This document shows, piece after piece, positions 1-9,211 of a stretch of 64,000 nucleotides of DNA. A model generated the notes under the pieces. That model was given only the letters and a program-made list of their open reading frames with translations. It ran no database searches and was not told the DNA's origin. Each line of letters opens with the position of its first letter. Position 1 is the first letter of the stretch. Source of the stretch: UBA4744 sp963718995 (GTDB lineage: Bacteria > Actinomycetota > Acidimicrobiia > Spongiisociales > UBA4744). Location of the stretch: contig CAVRAP010000021.1 in NCBI GenBank assembly GCA_963718995.1, positions 248,001 through 312,000 on the forward strand, given 5' to 3'. A program made the translations under genes and the position numbers.

Positions 1-765
1 GTCTCGCTCCGGAGGAGCAAGCAGCGTGGTGTCCCAATCGACCAGAACCACTCCGTCGGTTGTTGTGATCGTATTTCCGCGATGCGGCTCACCATGCGTG
101 ATCACGAACCGCTCCGACCGATCGGCGGCGGTGGTAACCAGGCGGTCGTACCGCTCCAGCCGCCCAGCGACCGACCCGGCATGCTGAGCGAGCAGCCGAC
201 GGGTCGATTCGGCGAAAGGCCCACCGTCCCATCGCGTCGATGTGTTGGCAAGGGCTGACTCGAGCTGTTGTCGTTGGGGTATCGCGAAGTCGTCGACGAG
301 CGCCAAGCGTCGTGCCTCGATGGGGGCAGTGTGGAGAGCGATCAGACGATTGAGCATTGCCTCGAGCGAGGCATGATCCGTGAACAGGCCCCAACCCCGG
401 GCCGTACCGTCGACGTACGGATACAACGCAGCGAGGTAGCCGCCGTCGATGGGTGCCAGCAGGTCGCCTTGCTCCGTTGCGATTGGCGCGACGACAAAGG
501 TCAAACCGGTATTCCTGAGCAGGCGCGCCGTCGAAAGCGCTGCGATCAGTCGAACAGATGCGGGGAGTGCTCCGGTAGCGGCTGCAGTGCCGGTGACAGG
601 TCCGTCCACGGTCACGAACCATTGCCGGCCTGCTGCGGTGACGAACCAGTGATGACTACCGAAGCCCACCGGGGTGTACTCGATGGTTTCGACGGCCAGC
701 GACCAGGCGGTTCGTAGCACGGCGATGATTCGCGAATCGGGAAGATCGCTCGGGCGGGTGAACAT
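1..765 (-). CDS. Aminoglycoside phosphotransferase (APH) family protein, C-terminus cut by window edge
   Basis: An open frame of 255 codons runs from an ATG at 765 off the left edge. It ends with the APH/choline-kinase catalytic loop and metal site: a segment ITHGEPHRGNT followed about 10 residues later by VLVDWDT, the Brenner-type HGxxxxN and the DxD-like aspartate. The family phosphorylates small hydroxylated substrates using ATP or GTP. The N-terminal half is Ala/Thr-rich and shows no P-loop, as expected for a protein-kinase-like fold. The substrate cannot be told from sequence; many actinobacterial members have no role in antibiotic resistance. No clear ribosome binding site precedes the ATG, so the start could be elsewhere. 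Confidence 0.8.
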   Translation of the reverse strand, partial: MFTRPSDLPDSRIIAVLRTAWSLAVETIEYTPVGFGSHHWFVTAAGRQWFVTVDGPVTGTAAATGALPASVRLIAALSTARLLRNTGLTFVVAPIATEQGDLLAPIDGGYLAALYPYVDGTARGWGLFTDHASLEAMLNRLIALHTAPIEARRLALVDDFAIPQRQQLESALANTSTRWDGGPFAESTRRLLAQHAGSVAGRLERYDRLVTTAADRSERFVITHGEPHRGNTITTTDGVVLVDWDTTLLAPPERD

Positions 766-968
766 AACCCGCACGATAGAAGCAGGAACAATCGGTGTTG
801 ATGTGGACCCGCGTGTCACACACACCGCCGGATGGTCACTGAACCGCATCGGTTGACGGCAAACACCAATGAACGCGAGGGGGCGCGCCGCTGCCGCCAC
901 GCAGTGGGCTGGTTCGTTGCCATTCGATAGTGAGGACGTTGGCTCGGGACGAGCTGGAGGGACCTGGG

Positions 969-2085
969 TCAGGGCGGTCCGCGAGTGACGGGGGATAGGA
1001 ACCGGCGGCGTTGGGGTGGACTGCCCGGGTCGATCTGATACCCGTTGCGATGGATGACGACGTGGTGATGAAACCAGCAGAGCGTCGTCAGATTCGCCGG
1101 TTCGTGTGACCCGCCTTGGGATAGCGGGGTTATGTGGTGGGGTTGCAGGCGATAGCGGGATCGGCATCCATCGATGGTGCACATCGCCTCCGTCTCGGTG
1201 GAGGATGAACCTTCTGAACTTTGGCGGGATCGTCCGAGCCGTCGGACCCACTGCCAACGGTTGCCCCTGATGACCGGTTGTGAGGATTTCGACCCGGCCG
1301 CCGCACAGGATCTGCTCCAGGGTGAGCGGCCCGATACGCGGTCCGCCGGCGATCGCGGCACCGCTTTCCCCGTTGGTTCGGGTGGCGAGCCCGGCCTCGA
1401 GATGGATCGAAACGAGAGGAGCCGAGGCCGTTCCTTCCCCTGTTCCCTTCAGTGAGTCCTGAGCGATTGATATCAGAGCGTCGGCTTGCCGTTGGCTCCG
1501 GGTACACCTCGTTCCGTCGGGGAGGGGCGGGAACTGCTCGGCTCGCTGCTGGAGGGCTTCTTCGACCAACCGTCCGTCTGCCGCGGGGAGCAGTCCCCAC
1601 ATCTTGTAGGAGGACTCGTCCAGAGCTGGTTGGATGGACAGGAACCGCTCGTCGAATACGTGCTGCTCGTCAGAGCGGCTCATCCTCTGGTGCCTGGCAG
1701 CCACGCGACGCAGCCCGCCGATGTCCCAACCCCGGGACGAATCCACGAGAGCCTGGTCGGCACCGGCGGCGACCAGCCGCGACTCTTCTACGGCTCGGTC
1801 GAAGGACACGTGGCCATCGTCGAGTTGATCGGCCAGGACCGGTTGGTCCTGGAGACGGCGGGCGGCCTGGATCAACCGTAGAGCGGTTTCCGGAGCCAAA
1901 TCCATCCGGGCGGCTGCCCATTCCTGGAGACTGCGGGCACCGTCCCCCATGGGGATCTGCCGGCGGTCGACCTCGGTGAGGAGCTGCATCTGCGTGGCCC
2001 GGATGCGAGCCACCGTGGCTTCTCCCCGAAGCAGAGCCTGTTCGATCCGATCGGTTGTAACGGAGGTCAGTTCTACTGTTTCCAT
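969..2085 (-). CDS. DUF222 / 13E12-type HNH endonuclease, one frame error
   Basis: Starts at ATG 2085 (METVELTSVTTD). The first roughly 290 residues are the helical DUF222 region usual in actinobacterial 13E12-repeat proteins. The C-terminus carries the HNH core: CTIDGCRSRYRLQPHHI, then NLTTLCWFHHHVVIHRNG, with two Cys of a zinc knuckle, the catalytic HH pair and the final His. The frame changes near 1192, where removing one G from a GG run gives HRDGAMCTIDGC, the normal family sequence, and a 371-residue product. These genes are multicopy and often linked to mobile elements, but no element boundary is visible here. It stands alone, with nothing recognisable between its start and 2367. Confidence 0.82.
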
Positions 2086-2367
2086 TGCTCAAACATAACG
2101 CTTAGGTATGACAAAAAATATTGAGCAACGCTACCTGTCGTTGATTCGGGTGCCGCAAAACCTTGTCCTCGGGAACCACAATGTCCGCCGAAAGGCAGCG
2201 AGCGAAACCAAGCAACCAACCGCCCGATCGTGTCTGCCCTTCGATGCAAGAGGCACCCACCCGACCGGGGCCATCAACCGGAGGTCGGGTGCCCACCACT
2301 GCTTCACCCGAACGGAGGCGGGACCAGCAGCCTTCCCCCTGGAGCCCCCACCCCATACACTTGAGGC

Positions 2368-2844
2368 ATGAATCGGCGCCGAAAGGACTTGGCCGCTCTC
2401 TTCGCTGTTCCTCTCTTCGTAGCTGCTCTGGCAGCCGGAGCGCTGATCGGGATCGTGAATATGGGCGGAGGGCCCCAGGAAGGCATCATCACCTCCCGAG
2501 AATTGATCGACGGCCAGGTGGTCGCCCGTGTCGAAGCTTCGGCGCCCTATGCGGGTCCCTCCTCGAATGTGGTGGTTGCCGAATTGGTCTTGCCAACCGA
2601 GTACCACACGGCGGAGACGGTCCCGGTTCGTGTCTTGTCGGACTGGTCCGTTGAGATTGCCGAGCCCGGTATGGGGATGCCGGGAACCGGACTCCTGGGA
2701 ATCGTTGCGGGGTTCGGTGCCTTGGCCGGCCTGGCGTTGGTCTTCAATGCTCGCGGCTTCGGTTTCGTGCGCGGCACTGGTGAGTTGGGGACCATGCAGA
2801 CCTCGGAGGTGGACGAGGACCGCGGCTTCTACTGGCGTTCGTGA
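2368..2844 (+). CDS. Hypothetical membrane protein with two transmembrane segments
   Basis: 158 residues from ATG 2368. A positively charged N-terminus (MNRRRKDLA) leads into a hydrophobic segment at about residues 8-30. An extracytoplasmic stretch of about 75 residues with beta-like character follows, then a second hydrophobic segment at about residues 108-128 and a short acidic tail ending in WRS. No family was recognised. The gene converges on the thioredoxin-like gene on the other strand, leaving 7 bases between stops. The topology would place the middle domain outside the cell. Function unknown. Confidence 0.6.
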   Translation: MNRRRKDLAALFAVPLFVAALAAGALIGIVNMGGGPQEGIITSRELIDGQVVARVEASAPYAGPSSNVVVAELVLPTEYHTAETVPVRVLSDWSVEIAEPGMGMPGTGLLGIVAGFGALAGLALVFNARGFGFVRGTGELGTMQTSEVDEDRGFYWRS

Positions 2845-2851
2845 GGCCGGC

Positions 2852-3637
2852 CTACGCTTCGGCGGCCAACTGCTCCAGTTGATCGAAGATCGTGAGAAGT
2901 TGCTCCTCGGGCAGCAGTCCGGCCGTGCGACCGACGACCGTGCCGTCGGGGCCGGTGAAGACCCAGAACGGGAAGGCGTTCACGCCGAGCTGTCTGGTGA
3001 GGACGCCCGACTCGTCCATGAGAACCGGAAAGGTGAACTGGTTCCCTTCGAGGTAGGGCACGAGAGGATTGGCGGCAGCGTCGTCCATAGCGGTGGTAAT
3101 CGACACCAGTTCGAGGTTGGGGTAGTCGCCGGCGCGGTTCTCCTGCCAGTCGGCAACGATCGGAAGTTCCTGCTGACAATATGGGCACCAGTGGGCCCAG
3201 ACCAACCATGCCCGGGCCTTGCCATCGGCAGGATCGAAGGTTTTGGTCTGCCCGTCGTAGAAATGGGTTCCCGTGAGTGGACCGAGCGCGAGGCCCACCG
3301 CCGTGTCCTGACCGCTCTGCGGGTAGCGGGGGAGATCCGTCGCAACGATGGATGTCCCGGCATCACCGACGATCTGTGACGACCCTGAGGACTCGAGCGA
3401 CGCTATGCGGTTGTCTGTGGATGCGACATCGCTGGCTACGGCTGTGATCTGTTGTTCGAGACTGGCGACCGTCTCCTGGAGGTCGGCCACGTCCTGGCGA
3501 GCGGAGATGAAGGCCGCCAGCAATCCGAGGGCCAGCAGGAGGGCCAGCCCGGCACCGGCCAACGCCACCGAAGCTGCCCTGGATCGGTCGGGTCGGCGAC
3601 GGGCGGCTTCGGGGAAAGGGTTCTGGAGCTCCGGCAT
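2852..3637 (-). CDS. Membrane-anchored thioredoxin-fold protein (TlpA/ResA-like)
   Basis: 261 residues from ATG 3637; a GTG three codons upstream at 3646 is an alternative. Order: cytoplasmic basic tail, one membrane segment (about residues 24-47), a short coiled coil (QDVADLQETVASLEQQ), a Ser/Gly linker, then a thioredoxin-like domain. The active site is WAHWCPYCQQE, a CxxC with Pro-Tyr between the cysteines, and a cis-proline follows in NAFPFWVF. Such proteins act outside the membrane as thiol-disulfide oxidoreductases in cytochrome c maturation or redox defence. No ccs/ccd genes are adjacent, so the partner is unknown. Confidence 0.85.
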   Translation of the reverse strand: MPELQNPFPEAARRRPDRSRAASVALAGAGLALLLALGLLAAFISARQDVADLQETVASLEQQITAVASDVASTDNRIASLESSGSSQIVGDAGTSIVATDLPRYPQSGQDTAVGLALGPLTGTHFYDGQTKTFDPADGKARAWLVWAHWCPYCQQELPIVADWQENRAGDYPNLELVSITTAMDDAAANPLVPYLEGNQFTFPVLMDESGVLTRQLGVNAFPFWVFTGPDGTVVGRTAGLLPEEQLLTIFDQLEQLAAEA

Positions 3638-3733
3638 CCCGAACACGCTACCGGACCCCGATGTCTATTCCCAACAAAAAGGGGAGTAACAACCCGCCCG
3701 ATCGGTTACATTGAGAGAGCTGATCAAGCACCT

Positions 3734-4089
3734 GGGGGTGACTTGGTTTCGACTTTGAGGGTTGAAGCGACGGAAGCGAGCCGAGGTCTCCGGAGTCCTC
3801 GTTAAAGAGCCGGAAACAAAATAAGTGCCGAAGACAACTTCGCACTGGCTGCGTAAATAACGCAACCCGTCTGACCGAAAGGGCCGCCTACACCGATCGG
3901 ATCTGACGTCGCCAACGTAGGCTGCCCCCGCCGGGATTCCGGGACCGGCGGGGTAAGCACAATTCTGGATAGGGCGGAGGGAAACTTGCCGACAGAGTCC
4001 CACCACCCGAAAGCTCGCTGTCGGCTGCGCTCGGAGATGCCGGCGCTGAAACCTCAGAGGACCGGGGTTCGAATCCCCGCACCTCCACC
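3734..4089 (+). ncRNA. ssrA: Transfer-messenger RNA (tmRNA)
   Basis: The 5' end GGGGGTG (3734) pairs with CACCTCC near the 3' end, forming a tRNA-like acceptor stem with one G-U pair. The conserved tmRNA start GACTTGGTTTCGACTTTGA follows, and the 3' end carries a T-arm with GGTTCGAATCC. The tag frame reads NKISAEDNFALAA, then TAA, at about 3815-3856; its ALAA end is the usual degron for ClpXP. The codon just before AAC is GGA, so the resume codon may be glycine. CCA is not encoded. Rescues stalled ribosomes together with SmpB, which is not in this window. Confidence 0.95.
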
Positions 4090-4090
4090 G

Positions 4091-4126
4091 CGGGGCCCTC
4101 GTGCAGACGGGGGCCCCGAGCTTTTT
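4091..4126 (+). terminator. Rho-independent terminator of ssrA
   Basis: An 8-bp perfect stem, CGGGGCCC (4091-4098) with GGGCCCCG (4111-4118), is closed by a 12-base loop and followed by CTTTTTG. Confidence 0.85.
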
Positions 4127-4170
4127 GACAAGACGGATCGGTCGCTCGCATTCCGTGCGAACATGTTGCT

Positions 4171-4462
4171 ATGGATACTTTCCTCATAGGTGTCGGGCGT
4201 CGTCGCCGGGGTGGCGGCACTTCTGTATGGCGCCCATCGCTTCTTGCTCTACGCCGAGCAGCGCGGCTGGGTGTACTACAAAGACAAACGGGCTCCCGCC
4301 GGGTCGGGAGTACTCGCCTTCATGGAGTTGATGAGCATCTACAAGCCGGAGATCGAGCACGTGATCGAGGAACAGCGGGGCGGCGACCTACGAGTCACCG
4401 ATGATGAGTCGGGCCAGAAGCGCATTCCCGGCTCCGATGACGTTGCGGCAGTAGGTGAGTGA
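4171..4462 (+). CDS. Small membrane protein of unknown function, one frame error near the start
   Basis: The readable frame (from GTG 4190) gives a hydrophobic start, then FLLYAEQRGWVYYKDKR, a Gly-rich turn and an acidic C-terminus of about 90 residues. Removing one G from a GGG at about 4198 joins ATG 4171 in frame, giving MDTFLIGVGVVAGVAALL: a cleaner membrane segment and a 96-residue protein. The pattern of one N-terminal membrane helix, a GW(V/I)YY motif and a Glu-rich tail resembles small actinobacterial proteins of the DUF6191 kind; that is a weak recollection, not a test. It converges on azlD. Function unknown. Confidence 0.5.
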
Positions 4463-4471
4463 GCGGCCAGC

Positions 4472-4809
4472 TCACACCAACGCCTGCAAGACCCACAAGA
4501 CCGCCATACCGCTTCCGATCGTCAGCAGCACATTGCTCGTCTTCCAGGCAACCAGGGTGGCGACGAGGCCGGCCACCAGCCTCGGGTTGAGCGGGAGGAG
4601 AACGTTGGCTGTCCGTTCAGGAGAACGACGGCCGGGGCGACGAGAGCTGCCAGGACTGCAGGGCGGATGAATCGCAGGACCCGCTCCACGGCCGGAGGCG
4701 TTCGCTCGATGCGCCCAAGGAGGGCAATCATCGAGATCCGGAGCGCGAAGGTTCCTGCTCCGATTACCAGGATCACCATCCAGACAGTTGTGGGCGGGTA
4801 GGACGTCAC
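4472..4809 (-). CDS. azlD: Branched-chain amino acid transport protein, AzlD family, one frame error
   Basis: Starts at GTG 4809, overlapping the azlC stop by GTGA. The N-terminal part (VTSYPPTTVWMVILVIGAG) and the segment RISMIALLGRIE are typical of AzlD, the small (about 110 residue) membrane partner of AzlC. The frame changes near 4612; with one base added, the C-terminus continues as TANVLLPLNPRLVAGLVA and ends in VLWVLQALV, for about 112 residues. AzlCD exports branched-chain amino acids or analogues. Confidence 0.8.
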
Positions 4810-5507
4810 GAGGGGGACCGCCGGGCGTGCCAAACCCCGATCGCGACCCCGGCCACTGCTGCGGAGATGAGGCTGAGGTTATACGGCAAGCCAACCGCAA
4901 CCACCGCCAGCACTGCGGCGGTAGCGGCTGCCCAGACATCGGAACGGTCATGCAGCGAAGGGACCAGCAGGGCAATGAAGACCAAGGGGATGGCGAAGTC
5001 GAGCGACAAGCTCTCGGGAACGAAGGCGCCAAGCAACGCCCCGGCGGCGGTGGAAATCTGCCACACGACCCAGAGGGTCGATCCCACGCCCAGGTAGTAC
5101 GCATATCTGACCCGGGGAGTCTCCGAACCTTTCGTGAACCGGTTGATCGAGAACGCATAGGCCTGGTCGGTGAGCAGGTAGGCCATCAGGGCTTTCTGAT
5201 GGGTCGGCAATGGTTTCGCATACGCAGCCAGCGAGGCGCTGTACATGACGAAACGGGCGTTGATCACCCATGCCGTGAAGACGACGGTTACGAGCGCTGC
5301 GTTCTGTCCCAGCAGCTCAATGGTGGCCAATTGCGAAGCACCCGCCAGGACGATTAGCGACATCCCGACAGCCTGGGAAACCGATAGACCCGCCTCGACC
5401 GCGGCGATCCCGGCGATGGCTCCGAAGGGGATCACGCCGGCGATGATGGGCGCGAAGTCTGCAGCGCCAGCGCGAAAGGCCTGGCGTACATCGGGGGGGT
5501 TGCTCAC
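4806..5507 (-). CDS. azlC: Branched-chain amino acid exporter, AzlC family
   Basis: 233 residues from GTG 5507. AzlC-type multi-helix membrane protein; conserved segments include GVIPFGAIAGIAAVEAGL, the SLIVLAGASQLATIELL helix and WVINARFVMYSASLA, all hallmarks of the family (the E. coli YgaZ type). It acts as a secondary exporter with AzlD, whose gene overlaps it by 4 bp. The longer open frame upstream of 5507 runs into the phosphofructokinase gene and is not coding. No Lrp-type regulator is nearby. Confidence 0.9.
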   Translation of the reverse strand: MSNPPDVRQAFRAGAADFAPIIAGVIPFGAIAGIAAVEAGLSVSQAVGMSLIVLAGASQLATIELLGQNAALVTVVFTAWVINARFVMYSASLAAYAKPLPTHQKALMAYLLTDQAYAFSINRFTKGSETPRVRYAYYLGVGSTLWVVWQISTAAGALLGAFVPESLSLDFAIPLVFIALLVPSLHDRSDVWAAATAAVLAVVAVGLPYNLSLISAAVAGVAIGVWHARRSPS

Positions 5508-5542
5508 GAGGCCACAGGCTAGTGAGCGGTACGAACAGCCTG

Positions 5543-6664
5543 TCAGTCCCCGAATCCAATACCGAGGGACCTGGCGCTCCTGATCCAGGGATGATCGAGC
5601 GGAACCGTTTTTCGCTTGCCGGCTACTTCCGCGAGGGGCACCGGTTCGGTGCCTTCTCCCCGCGCCGCAACCATGACTCCGTGAATGCCTTCGTCGATGT
5701 AGCGCGCACAAGCACTGCCCAGCCGAGTTGCCAGGACGCGATCGCCGGGCGACGGAACCCCGCCTCGCTGCACGTGGCCGAGAATGGTGACCCGCGATTC
5801 CAGCCGGGTGAGTTCCTCCAGTTTTCTGGCCAGACGGTGGGTGTGTTCGGATTGCTGCTGCCGGGCCTGGGCGAGTTTGATCGCTGCCTTGCGATGGTCG
5901 TCCTTGTTGGCAGCCTTCTTCTTGCGGGCCTTCCACTTCTTGAGGTACTCAGCTTGTTGGGTGGAGAGCGCGCCTTCGGAGACGGCGATGATGCTGAAGG
6001 TGCTATCCGCCTGGCGCCGCTCGATAACGGCCTGAGCTACCCGTTCGACGTCGTAGCGGATCTCCGGAATGAGTATCACGTCGGCTCCGCCGGCCAGCCC
6101 GGATCCCAGTGCCAGCCATCCGGCGTTGTGTCCCATGACTTCGACGACGACGATTCGGTGGTGGCTATGGGCAGTTGAGTGCAGGCGATCGATCGTCTCG
6201 GTCGCGATGGTCAGGGCGGTGTCGTAGCCGAAGGTCACGTCCGTCATCGCCACGTCGTTGTCGATTGTCTTTGGCAGGGTGAGTACCCGCAGGCCGGCCT
6301 TCGCTAGATGCAGGGCATTCTTCTGTGTGCCGCCGCCCCCGAGACACACCAGTGCGTCGAGATGGTTTTCGTGGTAGTTCTCGACCATCAGGTCCGTCAT
6401 GTCCATCGTCCGACCGCCCACCGGCATCTTGTGAGGTTTATCGCGGCTGGTTCCGAGGATGGTTCCACCGGCCGTCAGGATGCCGGAAAGGCGGGACCCA
6501 TCGAGGCGAATGGTGCGGTTCTGCATCAGCCCACGAAAACCGTCACGGAATCCGATCACGTTCATGCCGTAGGAGCGGTGCGCTGCTTTGCCGATGCCGC
6601 GAATCGCCGCATTGAGACCGGGCGAATCTCCCCCAGCGGTGAGGATGCCGATGTTTCGATCCAT
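5543..6664 (-). CDS. pfkA: 6-phosphofructokinase, mixed ATP/PPi-type signature
   Basis: 373 residues from ATG 6664 (MDRNIGILTAGGDSPGLNA). Phosphorylates fructose 6-phosphate, the committed step of glycolysis. The phosphate-binding loop GGDSPGLNA is intact. At the phosphoryl-donor site the motif reads CLGGGGTQKNA and then LPKTIDND. Compared with E. coli PfkA, the Mg-binding Asp103 position is Gly, the Gly104 position keeps Gly (ATP-like), and Gly124 is Lys (pyrophosphate-like). A charged insert rich in Lys/Arg/Gln at about residues 250-300 lies before ILGHVQRGG. Donor specificity therefore cannot be called. It lies 35 bp from azlC on the same strand and diverges from dinG. Confidence 0.9.
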   Translation of the reverse strand: MDRNIGILTAGGDSPGLNAAIRGIGKAAHRSYGMNVIGFRDGFRGLMQNRTIRLDGSRLSGILTAGGTILGTSRDKPHKMPVGGRTMDMTDLMVENYHENHLDALVCLGGGGTQKNALHLAKAGLRVLTLPKTIDNDVAMTDVTFGYDTALTIATETIDRLHSTAHSHHRIVVVEVMGHNAGWLALGSGLAGGADVILIPEIRYDVERVAQAVIERRQADSTFSIIAVSEGALSTQQAEYLKKWKARKKKAANKDDHRKAAIKLAQARQQQSEHTHRLARKLEELTRLESRVTILGHVQRGGVPSPGDRVLATRLGSACARYIDEGIHGVMVAARGEGTEPVPLAEVAGKRKTVPLDHPWIRSARSLGIGFGD

Positions 6665-6762
6665 ATCGCCTCGACAATATCGGAAAGGTGGACATCTCAT
6701 CATCGGCTCCCGAGCTCGTGGTCTGAACCTGATCTATCTGATGCTGCCTACCATTGCGCGTC

Positions 6763-8734
6763 GTGACCGCCCACACTGAGCTTCCCGATCGTTTGTCGGA
6801 GCGCGCCCTCCTGGCCCTCGAGCATGTCGTGGCGAGCAAACCGGGGGGGCGGCAGCGCAGCGGGCAGGTCGACATGGTGGCAGCCATCTCCGCGGCTATC
6901 GAGGACGGCGTACACGTGCTGTGCGAGGCAGGTCCCGGTACCGGGAAATCGTTCGGTTATCTCATTCCGGCGCTGTGCTCGGGTCAGAAGGTCGTCGTGT
7001 CGACTGCCACCAAGAGCCTCCAGGATCAGCTCTCCACTCGCGACTTGCCTTTCCTGGCGGAAGTCCTGTCCCAGATCGGCATCCGCTTCAGCTGGGCCAC
7101 GGTCAAGGGCCGCAAGAACTACCTCTGCCGGTCGCGCCTGGCCGAGCGCCTGGAGGCGGAGGGAGGCACTTCCCAACAGGGCCTCTTTGAAGAGGAGGTG
7201 CTCCCCGAGACCATCCGGCTGTTGTCCGAATGGGCCGAGCTCAACAGCACCGGCGATCGCGACGACCTGCCCGAGCACGTCCCCGATGACTTGTGGGCGG
7301 AGGTGTCGGTGGCAGGCATTGAATGCCCGGGCAGGGACGGGTGTCCGCAAGGCGACCATTGTTTTGCGATGACGGCTCTCGACCAAGCGCAGGAAGCGGA
7401 CGTCGTGGTGGTCAACCACCACCTCTACGGAGCAGATTTGATGATGGGCGGCAGCGTGCTCCCCGAACACGACCTGGTTGTGTTCGACGAAGCCCACCGG
7501 CTCGAGGACACCATGGCCACGGCATTCGGAATCGACATGACGGAAGGCCGTTTCTGGCATTTCCAGAGGTCTGCCAGTTCGTATTTGGGGGGAGCGACCT
7601 CCCGGGTGATGCTCACCGATCTGACCCGGCGAGTGCGTGAGGTCGACGACGCTCTGAAACAGTCTCCGCTGGGGAGGGTCACTGAACCGGCTGCGACCCC
7701 GTTGGGAGGCAAGTTCTCGGCCGCGGCTGCAGCACTGGGTGAGGTCTTGAAAGCGATTCGCGAGACGCAGCCGAAGACCCCGGGTTCCCTCGGGGCCCGG
7801 GCTCGGGCTCTGCGATTGGGCGGACATCTCGCCGGCGATATCGCCATGGCCATGAGTCCGCCCGAGGGTCATGTGGCGTGGGTCGAGGGGGAAGGCAGTC
7901 GCCCCTCGTTTCGTTTGGCGCCCGTGGAGGTAGGTCCGTTGCTCGCGCAGCACTTGTTGTCCGTGCGGCCCGTGGTTCTCACCAGTGCCACGTTGTCGGT
8001 GGGGGGTTCGCTGCGTTCCATTGCCGGTCGCCTGGGTTTTGAAGAGGAGTCCGACCCTCCTCTCGGGTACCGGTCGGCGCAGGTCGGAAGCCCCTTCGAC
8101 TACGACCGGCAAGCCCGGGTCTACGTGGCCGCCCGCCTTCCCGAACCCCGGTCTCCCGACTACCAGGCCGCGGCGCTCGATGAGACCGAACGGCTCGTGG
8201 AAGCTTCCGGAGGTCGTGCCCTGGTCCTGACGACGAGCTACCGGATGCTCGAAGCTCTCGCAGACCGTCTCAAAGCTACGATGCCTTTCACGGTGTTGGT
8301 CCAGGGCGAGCTGCCAAAACGGCGGCTGGTTGAGCAGTTCGAACAAGACGAGACTTCGGTGCTCGTGGCCACCATGGGTTTCTGGGAGGGTCTCGACATT
8401 CCCGGGCGATCGCTCGAACTCGTCGTTATCGACAAGCTTCCGTTTCCAAGACCCGACGACCCGCTCTGGGCCGCCCGACGAGAATTGGCCGAGCAGGCGG
8501 GCCTGTCTGCCTTCAACACTATCGATCTGCCGCCGCGCCGCCATTCTGCTTGCGCAGGGCGCCGGGCGTCTCATCCGAACGACGGAGGATCGCGGGCTGG
8601 TTGCCGTGCTCGACTCCCGGCTCATGAAACGCCGGTACGGCCGTCAGATCCTCCGTTCGCTGCCTCCCATGCCCAGAACCACGTCGCCGGAGGCTGCACT
8701 CGCGTTCCTTCGATCGGAAGGTGGGCCGTTGTGA
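6763..8734 (+). CDS. dinG: DinG/XPD-type ATP-dependent DNA helicase, one frame error
   Basis: Start GTG 6763 (MTAHTELPDRL); a TTG at 6754 is also in frame. Walker A is EAGPGTGKSFGYL, the DEAH box is VVFDEAHRLEDT, and four cysteines (NYLC, IEC, GC, HC) between them fit the Fe-S cluster site of DinG/XPD helicases. The frame breaks near 8530 in a GCC/GCG repeat; dropping one C restores IDLPRAAILLAQGAGRLIR, helicase motif VI, and a product of about 656 residues. It likely unwinds forked or RNA-containing DNA in repair. The stop overlaps the next gene by GTGA. Because of the frame change, the raw frame runs on into the JAMM gene, giving a false fusion. Confidence 0.88.
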
Positions 8735-9156
8735 AGGATGTGGCTGTTGGGTCGGGCTATGTCGAGATTCCTGCCCAGATCTACACGGCGATGCTGGCGC
8801 ACAGCCGATTCGCATATCCTGAAGAGGCCTGTGGCCTGCTGGCCTCCGACGGGGGAGGTCGGCTCCGGATGGCCTACTGCCTGACGAACGCTGAGCACTC
8901 GGAGTCCTCCTATACGGTCGATCCGACCGAGCATTTCCGCGCGCTGCAGCATGCAGAGGCGCAGGGCTGGAACCTGAGCGGGGCGTTCCACTCGCATCCC
9001 CATTCCCAAGCCTTTCCCTCCAGGACGGATGTACGCATGGCTGCCGAACCGGATTGGATCTACTGCATCGTGGGGTTGCAGGGGACCGAGCACGTGCGGG
9101 GGTTCTTCCTCGATGCTGGGACGATCAGCGAAGTTGGCCTGCGAATCGTCGATTGA
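8731..9156 (+). CDS. JAMM/MPN+ metalloprotease (Mec-like)
   Basis: 141 residues from GTG 8731. The zinc protease motif is complete: the Glu in YPEEACGLL, then FHSHPHSQAFPSRTD, matching HxHP-x6-S-x2-D. In mycobacteria the matching gene mec cleaves Cys from the sulfur carrier CysO, and it lies beside cysO and cysM in the stretch leading to the MBL gene, rph and rdgB. Here cysO and cysM are absent, so the substrate may be another ubiquitin-like carrier or CysO encoded elsewhere. Translation is probably coupled to dinG by the 4-bp overlap. Confidence 0.85.
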   Translation: MKDVAVGSGYVEIPAQIYTAMLAHSRFAYPEEACGLLASDGGGRLRMAYCLTNAEHSESSYTVDPTEHFRALQHAEAQGWNLSGAFHSHPHSQAFPSRTDVRMAAEPDWIYCIVGLQGTEHVRGFFLDAGTISEVGLRIVD

Positions 9157-9211
9157 GAAGTCCCGGCCGCCAGGGCGGACCGTGTCGGGGTCGTGTCGTA
9201 CACTCCTGGTC

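Noticed and set aside
2108..2371. 87-codon plus-strand ORF before the 2368 gene
   Set aside because: No ribosome site, no domain, and its end overlaps the better-supported start at 2368.
6748..8625. 625-codon open frame antisense to the helicase gene
   Set aside because: It mirrors codon bias of the well-supported dinG gene; the product has no domain and is rich in His, Gly, Arg and Gln as antisense GC-rich frames are.
6754..9156. Helicase-JAMM fusion protein of 800 residues
   Set aside because: The junction is a frame error inside helicase motif VI; the JAMM gene has its own GTG start with a 4-bp overlap.
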